A stretch of DNA of 64,000 nt, taken from NCBI GenBank assembly GCA_963920665.1, contig OY987263.1, positions 40,831,218 to 40,895,217 on the forward strand, in the 5' to 3' direction. The DNA is from Straminergon stramineum (Eukaryota; Streptophyta; Bryopsida; Hypnales; Calliergonaceae). This document shows, piece after piece, positions 26,344 to 38,200 of this stretch; position 1 is the stretch's first letter; every line of letters begins with the position of its first letter. Both the position numbers and the translations under genes were made by a program. Below the pieces are notes generated by a model. That model did not search any database. It saw nothing but the letters and a program-made list of their open reading frames with translations, and was not told the DNA's origin.

Positions 26344-29300
26344 ATCCCTCAAATACTAGTAAAGTATAGTATTCAATCAAGCAGCTCCCTCAATAAAACT
26401 TGGATGAAATTTTTTTTTTTTTTTCATCCTATAACTCTTCAAGGAATCATCCAAAGGACCCAAGTTATTCACAATGTCCTATCACCAAACAAATGTTGTT
26501 GGCCAAGTAAATTTAGATTCCTAGATGAATAGGTGCATTTTGTATCTCTCTAGTCATTCTTGGAACATTTTTAGTCTTTGACATCATTACAAGGTTAAAT
26601 ATAATACAATCATGCAAAGATATTTAGAAAGAGTTAACAACCATATTCTCAAATGTGGCAAAAGTTAGTAGCAATTCTACTAGGAAACATTTACAGTTGT
26701 AAAACATCTTATCATCACAATGGCAAAATCCAAATTTTCATTACATTGAGCATTCCTTTTAGGAACTGTAACTATTTGTCAAAATCATATTAGGGGCAAT
26801 TGGTGTGTAAGACCTACATGAAGAAAATTTAGCTCTCAAAAATAGTCTAAGCCCTTGGTTTTGAGAGAATCTAGCTAGTATTTTGACAAAAAGTGGATTT
26901 TGCATTTTTTTGGACCTATTGTTTTAACCTATAGGACTCACTTCTACAATGCATATGACTTGCTAGGCATTGCCTTTAGGCTAAAAAATCCAAGAAATTT
27001 TCACTATTCATTTTTTCGTACCCTCACCAATCAAGTTTTGGACAAGCCACAAGACCCATCCCTCACTTCAAGGAGTTTTTTTTAATTTTTCTTTGGATTG
27101 CCTTCTTGGCAAGGGAATGTCACTTAACCCCTAAAGAACCAAAGGCTAGTCCAGATTTCCAAAATGATGAAGATGTATTATAAAATGTAATTTTAAAAAA
27201 TAATTTAAAGATGACCCTCAAACAAAAATTGTAAATTACAATCTATAGATCATATCCATATGGTTAGAGTAAACTTGCCATTTACTACACATATCCCAAA
27301 ACCACACAACAACCATTGCCATTTACCGTACACTAACTGCACGATGCAACTACCAATTCAATTGCTATGGGAACAAAATTCTGTATCACTGCCCAATGAC
27401 CACACAATGTGAGGTGAAGGGTTGTAAGGAATTTTCAACTAGATTTTAGCTTCATTGCCTTTAGATTGCAATAAAATTTGTCAAAACAAATCTTTTTGCA
27501 TTTTGTTTTTTGGAGGTGAATCTTACAATGACATTTAATGATCATGCCAAATTTTAAAACATTCAAGGCTCTATATTTATATGGAAAAGGATTTGAATTT
27601 CGTCTGTGTAGTGATTGGCAAGTTTACAATAGATCAACTAGTACACAAATCAATAGTTTTTAAAAAAATCTAAAGCTAAAAATTGAAAATTCCTTCTAAA
27701 ATCTCTTGTAGATTGAACATTTGTGATTTCTACAAGAATTTTTTTCCCTCTAAGTTCAAAATGTTAATTAAGTTCTAATCATAGTAATGTTTGAAGATTT
27801 TCCTTTTATTCTTTTATTCAAGTCATTTTTTGAGGGCCATTTTTTGAATTGAATAGTTACTTTTTGAGGTCAAACCTACGAATATCCCTCGAATTATAGA
27901 ATATTTGCAATAAAAAACCTTAAAATATGTACTTGTAGATAGGTGTTAATTTTTGTTGGATTGCTTGATGTGTAGTTTTGCCAATTTTAGAGGGTAGGTT
28001 CAATATTTATCTATTAGATGTGAGAACAAAGTCTTAACTTTGGGGTTTATAGAGTCCAAATGGAAAAGGTGGTATCTAGGGGAGTTTAAGAGGTGAGGCA
28101 ACCCATTTTTGACCACTTAAACAAATACATATTTTTGCAAAAGAGTTTTAACAATGGGAAATTTTTCCATATGCAAAAATAGAGTTCATAAGATTTCCAT
28201 AATTTTCAGATTTTTATTTCTCAAAAAAAAACTACTATGAATTTTTAGTTGGAGATTTCATCCCACCCCATATTAGTCATACATACTAGCTTCCTATTAT
28301 CAACCAAGGGTTGGTTTCAATATTGAGAGTGTTGTAGCCAATCATAAAGCACCACAATTGCAACGAGAACTATGCCAACATTAATCGTGTTCATTACCTC
28401 CTAATTGAAATTACAATACTTTACATTGCCATAATGGGGGAGTGATTAGGAATGGGTTGCCTCCCATAGTAGTTGTAATGCTAGAAGTTTTTGAAAAAAA
28501 ATGGATTCCAACAATTGTGACTTGATTCCAAGTTGGTAGTTGGGGTGGTTGAGTTTGTTGACAAGGGATGGTATTTAGCTAGCTTTCCAAGTTTGCATTT
28601 TCCACCCACAACTAAAGATGTGCGTGTAAGTTCCAACTAAGTTGGTTGCTTTTTCTTGTTGTTTAGGAGTGTGATATTTGGTTGTGTCAATTTCTATTTG
28701 GGATTAATGTAAAGAAGTTTGTGCAAATCTACTACATGTGTGCTTGTGTATATGATTGCTCAAAATGAGAAGTGTTGTTGTGGAGATTGTGTATGTCTAT
28801 GTGTTGCTGAATTGAATGTAGCATTTGTGTTCCCGATATGGTATTGAGTGTTGTTGGTGAATGTGTTCATAGTTTGGAATTTTCCTAATTATGAAGTGTA
28901 GATGCCAAGCAAGAATTGTCTCCTTGTCCTTGGTTGTGTTACCCAATTTGAGAATGAATGTCTTTGTATAGACTAGCCCTACTTGATTGTCTCCCATGAT
29001 TTGAACTTATTATACTAGAGAATGATTTTCTAATTGGTGATTATTCTATTTCTACGATTTATTGTACAATTGTTAAAGAACTAATACAAGAATCTTCCAA
29101 AAAATGGTGGATAAAAAAATGCATTTTTGCAGGCTTAGGATGTGCTTGCATTCATTTGTTGCTCAAAATTTGAATGCTTAGTCTTTTAGGAATTAACCTA
29201 GGAATGGTGCTAGAAGGACAAAAATTGCTTACCCAAATTTGATGTGGATGTGTATCATCCAAATTTTTATTGCCAAGTTTTTTGAGTGGTCATATGACCA

Positions 29301-29899
29301 TTTCAAGTTCATTTTGGGTCATTTGGATTATTTTTGATTTTATGTACAATCTTTGATGCCAAGGTTGTGAGTGAAAATGGATCTTTAAAATAGTGTATTT
29401 TGGAGTTTTTTGGCTCATTTTCCAATATTGAAGTTAGGATAATAGATTGATCTTTATTGCATTGGACTCCACTCAACAAAATGTAGCTTTCAAAGTCTAC
29501 TTTTCTATCCCTTATAAATTTCCAAAAAATTCATAAAATTGAATGTTTTATTGTAACTAGAAGTTCAATAACTATTACCATGGAGTAGGGGTATTTATTA
29601 TTTTTAGTGTCATAGATGATTTTCATCCACAGTGATGCTCTTTATTATAAAATATGCATGTGTAAAAAAAATTGGATTTAAGAAATTCTTTTTTCTTGAT
29701 TAATATGAATTTTCTTTAGAATCTCTTCACGAAATGATAGAAAATTCAGAATTTCACCAAATTTTGTGAAAAAATTAAGAATTATATTTCGTACAACCTC
29801 TGTCTACCAAAAATATGAGGTTGAATTTGGAGTAAATTTGCTGCGCAAAATTAAGTGTAAATGATAAGGTAGATTTCATGGCTATAGGTCCGGCATTTA
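26344..29899. other. Gene-free AT-rich right end of unit A
   Basis: Up to 26765 this matches unit B; the rest lies beyond the window in B. It holds a lone left terminus TTAA-CCCCTAAAGAACC (27124-27140), a third copy of the unit A flank (27143-27957 against 17485-17874), the inverted-repeat element 28095-28463 and a small TTAA-bounded piece (29074-29206). A terminus GCATTTAGGGG-TTAC ends at 29907, where GC content rises. This could be the right end of an element begun at 27124, disrupted by later insertions. Confidence 0.45.
28095..28463. mobile_element. Short dispersed repeat with terminal inverted repeats
   Basis: The ends are GAGGCAACCCATT (28095-28107) and its exact inverse AATGGGTTGCCTC (28451-28463), so this 369-base repeat is MITE-like. 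It is a diverged copy of 14741-15154. It sits inside a longer stretch (27954-29073) that replaces the TTAA element of unit A in an otherwise similar context. Confidence 0.65.
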
Positions 29900-32800
29900 G
29901 GGGTTACGGGTTACCCGTTTACTGTCTGCCCTAGTCTGTCTGCAATTGCCCCTCCCTGCCTTTGGTGTTCCTACAAAGAAAGCTTCGCTGTGCGTGGCGC
30001 TGTGAGTTAGCGACTCTCCATATCCGCTAGCTGGTGATGCAGAAGTGCAATTCATGGTTGTTTGCGCATGAATGTTCGTCTTTGCGGCCCAGAAACGCCG
30101 TTTCTTGTGAATCTTGAACTTGGTTTTTAGTCCTGATTCCTGCTCGTTATTGCCGTAGCGGAAATCTCCTTCACGACGTACGGAGGGGGCGGGAGAAGTG
30201 CAGCAAGGTGGAGGTCAAGTTGAGGAGGAGTTTTCTTCCCTGCTCAAGGAGAGTGAGAGACTCTTACACTGCAGCACAGTGTTTGCAGTTGTGCACAAGT
30301 AGACTGCTACAGACAGGTGAAGGTGGAGCCGTTCTCGCCATTCGCCTCCAAACCCTCGACTGAGTCTTACCATTCCAAACCACGAGGGCGTTCCGACTGG
30401 CGCTCAGTACGCACGAGGTGTATCTGCTCAGAGTTATCGCAACCGCGCGTGGGGAGTGAATTGGTACGACGCTGTCGGTAGCGCCCACGGCGTCGCTGCA
30501 GCAGGTTGAGATTGATGTCCTTTGTGAGCGTGTTTCTTCTTGAGTCTGTTTCCAAACTTGAGAGCGTGTGCTGTGCATTGTTTGCAGATTTACTTTTGAG
30601 GATTCCGTTTTGGTTCTGTTTTTGTTTGTTTTCGTGTACTTTTGTTCTACCGACAACCATGGTGTTCCATCTGAACTGATGACCTTATTATACAAAGCCA
30701 ACTGAGAGATAGTGGTGGATGAGATCGAGTTGATGAAGCTTGTCAGTCGCTGTTTGTGGAAGTTGATCCTTTTTCGGGAGGGTCTTCGGCTTTGAACTAG
30801 GTTAGTCTGGATGCAAGGTCGAGCCAGCGTGGCGTGACTGTTTTACCGCCACGATGACCTCGCTCTGAAAGCAATAACCAGACATCGCTAGTTTTCGGTG
30901 CGATGGAGCCTTTCACTTTGTCGCAGCTCTGGGGTTATTCTAGTCGTGAGATTTGTGCGGGCCTATTTTCCCCTACCGCTGGTCATCTTGGTTTGGCCGT
31001 TGAATTTTCTTTGGACGTCGTTTCTGGAGGATATTTTGTGAGGCATTTCAGCAAGTCCCTCTCTCTCAAGGTTTGTTTGGATATTGCTCCTGCAGTCTTG
31101 AGTTTTTTGTCGGGAAAGTGGTTATGGAGCTATGCCAGGAGCTGCCAGCGTATGCCGGTTAATGCAACGCATTCTACTAGTTCCGACGATGTATTGCAAG
31201 GGGTTGAGATTGGAAATCAGTGTTTTGCTAAGTTTCCCACTGTGGGACAGAATGGATTGCAATTTGGCACTGAGGATTGAAATGGTGCGCACAAGTCCGC
31301 TGCCATGATCCATTTTGACTTGAGATCTGATGAATTCATAGATCAATTTGGAGTGCTTTCTTCTTCGCCAGATGCCAGGGTGTCGCTCTTGCAAATTTGC
31401 GTATCTAAGTCGAACTCCCGGCATTTTGTGTCTGACGAAGAAGGGCCTGTTGTGAAAATTTACGTTGGTGTGCAGCTATCTTTAGCACCCACGCAGCGGC
31501 TGGAACATATTGAGCCTGCTTTCCTTTCTTGTTGTGCCTGGGTGTCGGTTTCACTTGAACTGAGGGATCCAATCTTGAGAGCAGAGCGTTGCGTTTTGTT
31601 AGCGCACTTAGTCCGCGGCGTTGCCCGCTGTGTTCGGTCATTAGCTGGTTCTCTTGGTTGTGCTTTTGTTTGACCGACAACGGTAGTCTGCTGGAGACTT
31701 TGCTTCTTAGCTGGTGGACTTCTTGAGCAAGTAAGAGTGAGATAGAGGTGGAGCAGATGGATGGTTGATGCTTTGGAACAGTGATGCTCGTGCCAGTCAT
31801 CCCAAACGCAGTGGTTGAGAATCGGTGTATGGTCAGGGCACAACGTGGATCCTGCAATCGAACTCTGTAGTTCATTGGGCAGCGCAGTAGGCGTCTGGAG
31901 TGATCACTTAGGGTTTGAGATTTGACGAAGTTATAGAGTGGAGCGATTTCTTTTTTGGCAGATGATGCAAGTGTGTCGCTGTGTTGCAATTGAAGTCCTT
32001 TGCTAGAATGTTTGGCTTGTTGTTTTCGATTAGTGTTGGGGTTGGGTGTTCCTGGACGTGTTTCGTGTATAAAAGTCAGAATTGAGCAAAGGCATGGCTT
32101 AGATACGCGCTCATTAGGGCCTTTCGTTAATTTCAGGTCTTTCTTGGTGCAGTTTACTGAGAGTCCGTTTCGCCGTTGCAAAATGTGGTGGTAGTAAATT
32201 TGTCAAGCATGAGGAGACTTGCGTTGCTTTTTGGCGAGAATCTGATTTTGCGTGAACAATTATGCCGTAACTCGCGAGTAGTGTTTGAGTAGTATGAGTC
32301 TGTGGCTTGATAGAGGACTCTACCGTTTCTACGTCGTCAGGTGACTTGTTCCTTTCCGAATCTGTATCCGTTGTATCCGTTTTCTGAGAATCATTTTGTG
32401 CCTTTTAGAAGTCGAAGTTGACCATCAAATGTCACCGATGAAGTTTCAATCCATAGATTGATGTATTCATGTTCTTCTTTCTTGAGGTGCAATTAGTTGA
32501 CTTGCACACTTCCAATACAGTTTAAGCATCTGCAAGCTTGGATTTTAGGTCATGTTCAGACTCCAGCATGTGTTCGGAGTTCAACGTTCGTTCAAATTCC
32601 GCAAGGTGGAGAACTCTAACTCTTGTTTTAATCAAACGAGTCCAGTGATTGCACTTCACCTAGTCATGATAAAATAGGATTTTATGAAGTCTTGAAATCC
32701 TGTTCCTCTAGGGTCCATAATGGTTCCTTCCGGTCAGGTTATTCATATGAAGTCTCCCTTTCGGAGGCACCCCGCGAGATCTCAGCGGAAGTCTGTTTAC

Positions 32801-33445
32801 GTGCCAATCACCGTAGAGACATAATCAGGGCTTTTTTATTTTGCGAAATTTCTGCAGATCTGTCAGAATCTGACCACTGTGAATCTGGCCCTCCAAAATC
32901 TGGCCTGTGCAGTGAAGCCAACACAGGGGACACTAGTCCAAAAAAAAAGCCCTGGACATAATGCAAACTCTTCTGCACATTAAAATAGAGACTTGCATGC
33001 TCTGAAATTCGGCGTGCTTATCAAATGCCATGGTAAGATTCACCTTCAAAAAACGGAATGCAAAAAGGCAATGAGGCTGAAATTTAGTTAAAAATTCCTT
33101 GCAGCCGTTTACCGCACAGTGTGCGGTCACTGCGATAACACTAAATTTGCATCCCATCTCGTTCCGTTTCATTCCCCCAACTGTCTGGATGAACTTTCCG
33201 TTGGTGGATGATGTTTCAGATAAGGGCGGACGGCTAGACGACCAAGGTGACGGCTTTGCATGTTAGTTTTCGGTGTATGTTCTTTTCTAGGTCGCCCGCG
33301 TCGCTGCAAGTTCTTCCGTTGCCTATTCTCTCTCAGGCTCGGAGTTTCAGGAAGCTGATTCGAAGAGGCTCAATGCCCGCAGGCATTGGATGGTGCCTTT
33401 GTAAGTTCAACCTTTGACCGAATTTTGGGGCAATTTCTGTGCCGA
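29900..33445. other. GC-richer region upstream of unit B with diverged internal repeats
   Basis: Composition shifts sharply at about 29900 to a balanced, gene-like GC content and returns to AT-rich at about 33446. It contains imperfect internal duplications: about 31310-31400 resembles 31907-31997 (ttgagat...gcagatgat/gccagatgcc...tgtgtcgct), and the word accgacaac follows similar T/G-rich sequence near 30650 and 31674. Open frames (for example 30903-31280 plus, 31405-32181 minus) have no recognisable domain, and the minus-strand peptides look random. It may be the upstream control or leader region of the TNL, or an old gene remnant. Confidence 0.45.
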
Positions 33446-35183
33446 TGATGGAGCTATGTAGATGCAATTGGTTTCCTTTGCATTTCAATTGTTGGATCTC
33501 CTCCTAGGGATTTGTGCCTACTATCCAACAAATTTCAGAAGTGTAGAACAAATCTATGTCTTGAGTTATGAATTTTCTTTTAATCCAAAAACCTTGCTAT
33601 CATAGTGGTTATGGATTTTATGTGCTTGTATTTGTTTTTTGATTATTGAGCTTTACTTTGATTAGTTGAGCTATTATTCACCTTGTTAGGATAGGGTCAA
33701 TGGTATTGGTATGGACAATTGGTCTTCTATGAATTTTGGTTTTTCATAATTTGATTTCGTGCTTGATGTGGGGCTTGAAGGATGGTTTGGGATTTTAAGT
33801 GGAAGTCAGCGATTGGATATCTAGGGAGTTGGAATTTTTTCACTTGAGTTGTCACTTTTAAACTAGGGATGTTTGAAGCAATAGACCCAAGAGCCCCATT
33901 GCAAAGACATAGTTGTTTGAAGTCTAGATAGTATGCACTATGCACTTGTATAGGAGTTATGGAATAGTATAGGCCAACATCTTTGAATTAAATGGTGTAG
34001 AAGATGCACTCCAAGGACATGTTTAGAATCCATTAAGGGTATGCAAAGCTTTTGCTTGCTTGTATTGAAGGTTTTGAACATGGAGGAAATGTGATGACTT
34101 GAATGGTTCTCTTGATTTATAAGGGTTTTGAAATGTGAAGCCTTGTTAATTTGGTGTCTAGCATGCTATAATGCATTCTAGCAAGCTTGTTATTTTGTAG
34201 ATCTAAAGCTAAAAAGAAGACCATTCAATAATGGGAACCATGGTCCAATGATTTTATGATTGCATATATGATAGTGTGCATTGTTCATACTATGTAGATT
34301 TTGTTTGATATATGTGTTGGTTCCAATTAAAGCAAAGTTTTATGCAATTGTACTTATCCATGTGTTTTCTCCTTGTTATTAGGACCTTCATTGCTACCCA
34401 TCACAATTTGTCTAAAGCCATTGCTATTTGTACGATTTAAGCAATCATCTCTATTTCAAGGTGGTGCAATTTCTTCAAAAACCCAATTTGTTTTATGAGG
34501 TTGTGGAAATGACTATTGTAGAAGAATTGCATGACTAAATGCTCTTGTTGTGCATATTTTTGAAAACTTCGATTGGACAATGCCTTAAGTGCCTTGTATT
34601 TTTGCTCTTGTAGATTAAGAGACTCCTAAGAGGAAGTAGCTTATTTTGAGGCCATTCAATCAAAAGTATTATCATATTGCTATGGACATGTCTTGCTTTT
34701 CAAAATTATGTGCCCTTTGGTTGGTTCTATGTTTGTGAGGAATTGCCTCCTAAGATTTTTGCAAAGTAGTCTACAAACTAGGAACAACTCAATAAGCAAA
34801 TTTCGAAGATACAAAATGCGTAGCAATTGATAGTAACCCCCCTTATTTAGGAGCTTGTTTCAAACATGATCTTGCTTCTCCTTTTGATTGCTTATCTACA
34901 TTTTTATATCAAAGTGTTCACAAAAGAAGGGTTCAATCCTCTCAAGCGACCCTTCATTTTTGTTATTTACTAAAGCCTATTTTAAATTTATGTTAAGATA
35001 CCATTCATTATGCCTTGATGATCTTTTATGTATAGCACCTTTCAGAAGATTTAGAACATGAGAGTGATTTACTTATACTATGTGAGTGTTGTGTGGAGGT
35101 TTTAGTTTGACAAGTATTTGTTGAAGTTGGTCTTATTATTTTTCCATTTGTAGCTAAGGATGTAACAAACAATGTGTTTGTAG
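33446..35183 (+). other. Upstream region of TNL copy B (promoter/5' leader candidate)
   Basis: Counterpart of 806-2561, strongly conserved but without a shared open frame. An acceptor-like site ends near 34614. No TATA box or start site can be placed with confidence. Confidence 0.4.
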
Positions 35184-35245
35184 GAAAGCATTCAAGATAA
35201 CGATAATTCAATGGTGAATTCTTTAGAAGGTGATGCAAAGCCTAG
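35184..35245 (+). CDS. Small first predicted exon of TNL copy B
   Basis: This 62-base stretch is flanked by a tag acceptor-like site (35181-35183) and by an AG|GTGAT donor at 35245/35246. Read from 35184 it is open and ends with two bases of a codon. That is exactly what the TIR exon needs, since it starts at 35448 with one completing base and has no ATG of its own before a TGA at 35440. The copy A equivalent (2562-2623) keeps the same frame, length and donor. Both contain an in-frame ATG at the tenth codon (35211 and 2589). It could also be an internal exon preceded by others not recognised here. Confidence 0.6.
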
Positions 35246-38200
35246 GTGATGTCCTAAACCTCTTGGAATTTGTCTTTTTAAAGTAGTGTTGGGGAAAATG
35301 GCATGTTTGGACCTTGATGCATGCAAGCACTCTTGAATATTCTTCATGTTGTATGTCTCATGATTTGTTTTAGTTTTGAACTATGGTGTTGTATGTTTCT
35401 ACCTACACTTGTTCCTTTTTGTTTTGAAAGATCTTATGATGATGTAGGTGTTCCAATGAAAGCTCAAGCATTGACCCTGTTTTGGAGCCCAAACACAAGA
35501 TCTTTTTAAGCCACAACGGAGCTCAAAAGGAGTTTGTGGAACACCTTTGCAAGGCCTTGGAAGATCGGTGGTGCTATCCCTTTTTTGATCGCCGCCCTGA
35601 AAGCCTACCAAAAGGTGAAAGGTTTCCAAAGTTGATCATTCAAGCTGCTCGACAATGTGAGATGTTGATTGTGGTGGTCTCCAATGAGTATTTTATGTCC
35701 AAGTGGCCCATGATTGAATTGAATGCTTTTGTAAAAGCTCATGAGTTGAATTATGAGGCCAAATGTCCAAAAGGTGGACCCAAGATTTTGCCTCTCTTTT
35801 ATGGGCTTTCTGTGAAGGACTTGGAGGATGAGGCCATGCAAAAGAAATGGTTTGAGAATTGGGAGAAGTTGGCTAAGGATGATCCCAACGGGAGAATTGT
35901 TGTGAATGATTGGAAGCATGCCTTGGATGTTTTGAGGTCCTTCAATGGATTGGAGTACAACAAGGAAATGAAGGAAATCATGGCTTATGAAAATAATATT
36001 GTGAGCCATGTTTGCAAGTCCATTGGTCCTAATTTGAAGTGGGAGGATTCACATGTGCAAGGCAAATCAAATATTTGTAAGGTAATATCCATTGGTACCT
36101 TTACTTGTGTTTCACTTTGTATTTTTCTTGGTGTTGTAGATTAGATGATAGGCATACATTTCCTTGAAATCTCTTTGCTTTCTTCTCTTTTGAAGATTAT
36201 AGTTTAATCTATAGAGTGAATTTGAGCAACAAGATGAAATTTTTCTCTTTTTCTACATTGGAGTATTGGAATTTGAACCTTTTCTAGGATGTTGCGTTGG
36301 TGGGATTTGTAGGTGATTGGTGAGAAGATTGGAAGTGTCAAAGTTTCCAAGGAATATCACAAAGTGGTTGGTATTTATGGAGTGGGTGGTATTGGCAAGA
36401 CTACAACTTGCAAGACATTGTTGAATGAATTGTCGAGTGACTATGAAGGGCGTGTGTGCCATGTTGAATTTCCAAGTGTTCCTCTTAAAGACTCCATTGA
36501 GCTTCTTCGAAAAGCATTGGTAGACTTGACAAAGAAAAGCAAGGAAACAATTCAAAACTTAGATGAAGGCAAGGTGAGATTGTTAATCTTGGTTTTGATG
36601 GCATTTCCTAATTGTATTCAAATTGGAGCAGAAACTTCAATACATGAAGTCTTATGTTGATAGTTTGATGACCATTATAAATAGTAGTTTGACACTCCAT
36701 ATACTTTGATGTCTCCCTTCATTTGAAAAGACTTATGTGGAGGTTTTGCTCTATTGAAGGTGATTGCTTATGCAATGTTAGGTTTGAAATTGTGTACCAA
36801 GATATGACATGCTTGTTGAACATTTAGCCTATGGTATTGATATTAAAGTGATTGTGTGATCAATTGAAATGGCTTAAGTTTTTATCTTTTAAATGTGAGC
36901 AGTGTAAAAATGCATTGAAGATGAGTCTTTCCAAGCAAAAAGTCTTTTTGGCTATCGACAATGTCTCGAACAATGTCTCGAATGATGACCAATCATTGAA
37001 GCTTGCAAAGATGTTTTTGGAAGTTCGTTATCATCCAGAGAGTTTGGTGATTGTGACTGCTCGTTCTAAAAGTATTCTCCAAGACTTAAGGATAGACGGA
37101 GATGCATGTATTGAGATGCCAGAGCTTGAAGAGGTGGATGCAATGAAATTATTCTTGCACCATGCTGCTCAGGGGAAGGAATTTCTTGAAGATGAAGATA
37201 AGGGTCACATATTGAAGTGCATCCAAAGGTGTTATTTTTCCAAGGGAGTTGGGCTCGGTTACCATTACCATCCTTTAGCTTTGGAAGCTTTGGGTTTCCA
37301 AATGTATTACCATGGAGAGAATCCTTCGGAATGGGTGAAGAAATTGCCGCGGGCTAGAGCTTTTAGTTCTCAAGGAAGGGCAAATCCTGTCTTTGTCATT
37401 TTGAGGAGCAATTTCGACTTGCTACCATCAAGTGAACAAATTTTGTTTTTGGATTTGGGAGTCCTTCACCAAATATATGGATCTGAGTTTGGACTCTGGA
37501 GTATTGAGTGGTTTTATGACTTGTACAACAATGACAAAGATAAAATCGAAGAACAGGTAGAACTTTTGCATTTATCTTTTTGTAGTATTGTGTATCATAC
37601 TTTCCATTTCTAGTTTAATGTTTATTTTATGGTTTCACCTTTGAATTGTAATTGTCATTGGTAATGCATGATGTTCATCATCGTTTTTCTTGATGAAACA
37701 AATTATCCTCTTGGGAACAATTTGCGCTTGAATGAAAGATTTGGGATATTGAATAATGAGATATTGAGGTTGGAAGTTGATAATGAGTTTTTCAACTTTG
37801 AAAGTTGGTTTTGAGTCCAAATGAGTTGCCCTTGGAGGAGCATTAGGAAGTCAAATGTACATTCAGATCAAGCAACTTTTTAAGTTATGTGAAGTTCTTT
37901 CTAGAACATTGTGTGACAAAGAAGGTAAATTGATTGAAATGGAGTGTGAAAACTATGAATTGATTCATTTGATCCAAGTTTTGATTACAATAATTTGTGA
38001 TGCATTTATAACATGTCTTGGTTATGCAAACACAGTTTTTCCTAGATTATTGATCATAACAAAATGCACCTAGTTTTCTTATGGAATGTTTAGTTAACAA
38101 TGTCTTATGGAATTATTTGTGTGTGTGTTGGAATGGCAGTTGGAGAATTTGAAACGAAATGGCTTGTTGCAAGATGTGGATTTGACAACTGGAAAGATAA

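Larger units (their letters stand above)
806..26765 (+). repeat. Tandem segmental duplication, copy A
   Basis: This segment is colinear with copy B (33446 to the window end) in the same orientation. Anchors include the TIR exon (2812-3445 versus 35448-36081), the last TNL exon (5487-6904 versus 38140-39669), an almost identical stretch near 11350-11530 versus 44060-44240, and the matching stretch 26700-26765 versus 63935-64000. Homology begins abruptly near 806. The spacing of matching points rises from about 32.6 kb to about 37.2 kb owing to private insertions. Genes and non-coding DNA are both kept, so this is a DNA-level duplication and not retroposition. Confidence 0.95.

Noticed and set aside
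30903..31673. Two plus-strand frames of 122-125 codons
   Set aside because: No family resemblance and no conserved counterpart. Kept only as part of the description of the GC-richer region.
31405..32181. 258-codon minus-strand open frame
   Set aside because: No recognisable domain, random-looking composition and no partner in unit A. It lies in a GC-richer region where long chance frames are expected.
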